The notes under the pieces are model-generated. The model worked only from the letters and a program-made list of their open reading frames with translations. It searched no databases and had not been told where the DNA came from. DNA of 64,000 nucleotides from Hyalella azteca (taxonomy: Eukaryota > Arthropoda > Malacostraca > Amphipoda > Hyalellidae): NCBI RefSeq assembly GCF_000764305.2, contig NW_025935765.1, positions 310,001-374,000 on the forward strand, in the 5' to 3' direction. Made by a program: the position numbers and the translations under genes. How positions within the stretch are numbered: position 1 is the first letter of the stretch; each line of letters begins with the position of its first letter. Shown here piece after piece: positions 59,101-64,000 of this stretch.

Positions 59101-62100
59101 CTCCAGTGACGACGGCACTGGAGTGGAACCGGATGCCGGCCCTCAGCTCGTTCACCCAGCCACCTTGCGCTGCTCACCACCTCAGGCCGGACACATAAGA
59201 ACTCTATACGCACGAGTCCAGGGCCTATACTTTCAAAACTCGCTAAGTGAACGTAAGTACTTACGCACCATTTTCTTGCCTATGATTGGTGGATTTTGCT
59301 TGAAAGGCCGTCAATGATTGGCTGATGAACTTAAGATCTCTCAACTTTTTTTTAAATTATAGACCCAGATACCAGAGCGTAAGGTCCTGGTTTGGCCTCA
59401 GACACATAAGATCTAACGTGCATGCCTATAAAAATCGTGAATTTAAAGTGCATGTGAGTACCAGTAAAAAAATCAACAACCCGTGCCGAAACGTTAAAGA
59501 TGGCGTCATAAATTTAGTGAAGAGATCAACGGAATGAAAATATTTTCATCGATTGCATTCGTAATGAGAACTCGCTCATAGTGCGCCATTCAAGTTTGAC
59601 CATGCCGTGCAGAGAAGTGTAAACATTTGTTAGCTAATTGAAAAAGATCACTGTAACTTAATACAAATTCAACAGCCTCTCGCTAGCCAACTGAGCATCA
59701 TCTGGCCCTTCAGCTATCCTCAGCCAACCAAGAAACCCGACATCGACGAGCAATGAGCAGAAAGATGCCGACACTCAAGATGAGCCAAGGATCGACTTTG
59801 CAGGCATTTATGAGCTCAATTCGAGAGTCGAAATTGTTTCAGTACAAAATAATTTGAAATTGGTCGGTAATAAATATTTGCCAAACTCTAGTGAACATCG
59901 AATAAGCGAGTGATTGATTATTACTGTTAGTTGAGCTGCATATTGCGATCCAATTTCACGAGACGCACCCACGAAGAATTCGAGCTTTTGTAAGAAAGAC
60001 ATTACTCAGATGAAAAAAAAAACAAGAAGAATTTAATCCATGATTTTCTTGAAGTATAAATATGAATCGATTGGTCATTTCGGTATTTTTAGCTGGACCA
60101 ATTGTACACGTCGTCGAGATTCCACCTACGTAAAATCCATTTCTGATGTCGAATAATAGAATGCATACCTTTGAGACCATTAGTATTGTGACGCGTGAAC
60201 AATAGAAATTTTAGCACTGCAGGAAAGCCGGAACGCAGCGCTATTAATAATGTTAAGATCCAGGCTATCTGAATGCTGAGACAGTAGATAAACAATTCAA
60301 GGTACAATGCGAGAGCCGCACAGGAAGTGTGTAACCAACTGCTGCCGAACAACATGCAAGCTGCCGACGGACTGACTGCCACTTCGACATCTGCACTCAA
60401 TCGGAACAGACGGTAACTTGCTGTCGAGACCCTGACACTTCATCGCAGGGACGCATGGGAATTTCGCTCTTGACGCTAAGATATAAGTGATCAAATACTA
60501 TTGCAATGATAACTGTTAAGCAAATTGTTAGAATTACTCATGGACAATACAATACAAATACAAACAGAGACAAAAATTTCAGGTATGGAGATATAAAACG
60601 AAAAAATTATTACGCCGATATAAAATCGTAAAATTTTAAGATACACGGAAGCCAATAAAGCAGTAGGAATTATAAAGCAGTTCGGAAGAGAACAACTAAA
60701 GTAACTTATAGAGGAGAGAAAACTTGGTTCAAGCTCTCGCGTATAGGTCGTGCTCATGGAAAGTTGACTTCCGATCAATTTTGTCACGGTGACACTTCGC
60801 TGCATCGTCCAGCTCTGTGCATGATCTCTGAGCGTCGTTGCACAATACTCTCAACCTCGTATAACCGTGATCACGGCTACTGACACTGATCATTCATTAT
60901 CTAGTTCACAAAATTCTAAATTGATATTCGAGTACGTGTACGAATATTCCGAGATCTTTTTTATACAAGGCTCCTAGCAAATATGAGTGACTATAATGTA
61001 AATATTATATTTGAAGGATCGTGCAGAGGAACTTTAGCCATCGTTCTCGAGACCAATTCATTTAAAATAATTGAGCTATCCGATTACACGAATTTGCACA
61101 AAAAGACAACCCATTATCAGATTACTTTTTACCAAATGCTCATCGAAATTTGAGGAGGATAGAGAAATCAATCATGAAATGATGGAAAAGGTCAGTGTAA
61201 GCGGTGGAAGTCAGATGCAGGATAATAACACAGACGGCACGAGAGTAGGAACACCGTCCAAGAGCCACGTTTGGCGCAGTTTTATGCCAGCATAAACATG
61301 ACCGCGGTGCTCCTAAAACATTCACGCTCTCTTCTGCCGGTTTGTGAGCCGCTCTACTAAGTCGGTCGGCTCCACTATGAATACTTTTTTGGTTAGGGGG
61401 CGCAGAGGAAGGAAAACGCCTCCACAATGGTATGCACTCGAAAATGTAGTTTTGATTTGAACCTAGGATGCAAGGAAAACGAAGAAATGATGGCGAGTAA
61501 AGTATTGTATTGGTCCACCATTGCCATCGAAATAAGTTTGCCGTCGAACCTAGATCAGTAGCTCTGTTACGTTAAAATAGATACTAAAGCATTTTAAACA
61601 AGAAATCGTGCAATTACTATATTATTTCGCACATACACACACATTGGACCTTGATAATGATAATAATGAAAATATTTTTCAACGAGACTACTGAAGCAGA
61701 TCGGCAGCGGTGTACCGCCGCGGACCGCACCGACATGTGCGCCATAAGCGCAGGTTAAAAAGAAGTTCTAGCAAAGAGCGGGGGGTGTTCAGGTAGACGC
61801 ATGGCGCTAAGCAAATTAGATTTCATGGCTAAGTGTAGGAAGCAATTCAGTAATGGCTCAGGGGTGGCTATGCTGCGGAGTGCAAGCGACAGTGCCACGC
61901 AGCGGCACGAGGCTTCCGCACGCAGCCTTATTCTTCCATGTTCTTACAATGGTTGTATGTAGACACGTCATTTTCCGAGCGAAAAGCTCCACACGAGTAT
62001 GATAAAAGTGCTGTATAAAAACGATTTCATTGCTGCACAAACATGCTGAATGTCAGAAGTGGCGTTTATGTTTCATATAATAAAAAATTAGTTGCCTGAG

Positions 62101-64000
62101 TTTACGATGCCACTTACTACTCCTATGGAAACCATTCAACGTCATTTTTTGTTAAAAAAAAACACGAAGAAGTCAATGCTAAACTGTAAAACAATATTGA
62201 GAGAAAACGTTTTATTTGGCACAATTAATTAAATGAGCCGTGCATGAAGTGAAACTCCTTCGAAATTTTTCAACCAATTCAAGTAAAACCTGTGAGAACT
62301 TAACTACGAAAACAAAGACAAAACACAAAGGTGCAATCGCCGAAAACTGTTGACATATAATAGTAAATGTTTGAACACTACAGAAATAAAAACAAACTAT
62401 ACATTATTCTTATTCAATTCATTGGTGGTATGGTATGGTGGCAATGTTGCCAAGCGTTCGAGGAACAATATTCGCAGTGCAGATAGATCTATTCTTTAGA
62501 GGCTATAATTGCAAACTGTCGAAGATATTGACACTTGGAAACCGCATATGAGAAGTCAATTGGAACAGAACGGCCAGGCAGAACAGCAATCCCAGATCGA
62601 AGTAACCGAGAAATTTCAACTCGAAGCACGGACCAGGATAAGAAAAACGCCAATATCGGATAGCTGTAATCGGTAACTCACCGGAACACCAAAAGCGAGC
62701 AAGCAATGTGATATCAGCCCGAGAAATTTGAATTAGCAAAAAATTGATTAAGGATATGCGCATCTACTAAAATTTAAGTTTTGAAGCATACCTGAGATAT
62801 TTGGAGTATAGTATTAATTAAAAAATTAGAATGGTGCGATATATTATAAAACTGGAGTAAACCCATTAAATAGCTAAAGTATAACAAAATAACTAATTTA
62901 ACAATCTACAAATAAGTGGAAAGATTTAAAGTGCTAAGTAAGCGTATAGGAAGAAAATTTGTCAGCTAACAAGTCCCTTGCCGTCAAGATAATTTAGTTC
63001 AATACTTATAAACAAATAAATGTAAATTTAAGTTAATTCAAACGAGCGAGCTTAAAGCTAATTCATTACAAGAAGCATGTCGTTGGACTTCGATGATAGG
63101 TGGGAAAAAGCGATCAAATGAAAAGAAAACTCCAGATAATAAGGTTACTATAAATTACCACGCGTGAGCGATTTGCTCAATATAGAAGACGTTCATAAGC
63201 GAGATATAAATCACAATAGGAAAATACAAATAGCTTGAATTGCAATGAAAAAACAGAAGACAATGCGGAGGAAGCGTAAAGGTTTAGAAATTTCCGCAAA
63301 TACTTGCTAGGGAAATTTATGTGGCTATGGGTCATATAAAGGTGAAATCTTAAATGTGAATTAAGAATTGAACAAATAAATTGACAGGGACGCACGTTTG
63401 TAAGTTTATTTACTCACCAAGAGCGTCATTTTGGTGAAGAGGATGTAGCAGGACTATAACAAGTGACAGTCAAATTTCTGCCCAAACGGTGTAAGGAGAT
63501 CACAACCGTGGACTGCCTAGAAAAGCCTGTTTAACACTGCTAATACCGAGGCTTCCTATCACATTCAATACTAGGGGAACGGCCTCACAATGAAACGATT
63601 ATTAATTTTGTCTGTGAGGGAGAAAATGTAGTAATCCTGAAAAATACAAAATCACGTAAAATCATCATTTGGTAAATGCTTGGATATGATTGCAAATAAT
63701 TCAAGAATATCTTACAAAATTAGGTCAAATTCTTCTACGTTTAGGGACATAATATATACACTGCTACCTAAAAGTTACTAAAGAGAGATGTGGAAAAAGA
63801 AGTGTATTTGCTTCTCGTTTTTTCAGCTTGAGAAAAACAGAGTTTCGAACTCAACAAATTTTCAGCTAAAGCATAAATGAACGGAGAGAATAATCATACA
63901 CAAGACATACAATCCAAAAATGACAAAAAGCATATCTGAGGTAAGCGACTTTTAGAAAAAAATCTTATAATTTCATTGCCCATCTAAACACTAATAAACT

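Larger units (their letters stand above)
43606..64000. other. Upstream region with no recognised coding exon
   Basis: About 20 kb of mostly AT-rich sequence, either 5' intron plus untranslated exons of heph or intergenic. CpG-richer patches lie at 44.16-44.32, 44.75-44.95, 45.18-45.96, 55.7-56.0, 56.5-56.8 and 58.3-58.7 kb. Open frames in these patches, including opposite-strand overlapping ones at 58208-58660 (minus) and 58290-58796 (plus), match no family I recognise and appear to result from higher GC, which lowers stop frequency. No tRNA, rRNA or transposon was recognised. Confidence 0.5.

Noticed and set aside
60491..61427. Minus frames of 95-104 aa near 60.5-61.4 kb
   Set aside because: Hydrophobic or mixed composition without recognisable motifs; not distinguishable from random open frames.

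Overview
The window is eukaryotic and almost certainly from an arthropod, most likely an insect. It is AT-rich, has GT-AG introns from about 0.25 to 11.5 kb, and carries short tandem duplications, minisatellites, a MITE-like element and a decayed Tc1-type transposon. I cannot name the species. The many short open frames are mostly noise. The only recognisable gene is one split gene on the minus strand.

That gene is a complete coding sequence for polypyrimidine tract-binding protein (PTB; hephaestus/heph in flies, PTBP1 in vertebrates). I assembled it by hand from 17 exons between 43553 (ATG) and 3629 (stop). The phases agree at every junction and the total is 1686 nt, or 561 residues plus stop. 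Four RRM domains are present (about residues 51-129, 169-248, 366-443 and 484-558). The linker between RRM2 and RRM3 carries the visible scope for alternative splicing: two 5' splice sites 24 nt apart and a 39-nt in-frame cassette exon. The exon that opens RRM3 is exactly 34 nt. Skipping it puts a TAA at the second codon of exon 14. The vertebrate PTBP1/PTBP2 exons used for autoregulation by nonsense-mediated decay are the same length and sit at the same place. UCUU/CUCUU motifs, the known PTB-binding type, lie in the polypyrimidine tracts of exons 1, 10 and 12.

Layout: 1-3628 is 3' flank or 3' UTR. 3629-9883 holds exons 17-11 (RRM4, RRM3). 11559-13759 holds the linker exons 10 and 9. 15542-17343 and 24640-24786 hold exons 8-5 (RRM2). 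26618-27164 holds exons 4-3 (RRM1). 38683-38781 and 43533-43575 hold exons 2 and 1 (N-terminus). 43576-64000 has no recognised coding exon. It contains CpG-rich blocks (45.2-45.95 kb and 55.7-56.0 kb) that may be promoters or 5' UTR.

The least expected structure is repeated local tandem duplication at exon edges. The 3' end of exon 5 with its 5' splice site is present three times, the 3' end of exon 14 with its 5' splice site three times, and the 3' splice site of exon 2 twice. Two copies of one small inverted-repeat element sit in the same orientation 30 and 51 nt downstream of the exon 10 and exon 2 donors. At 43575/43576 a pyrimidine-tract CAG abuts GTAAGC, the layout of a recursive-splicing ratchet point.
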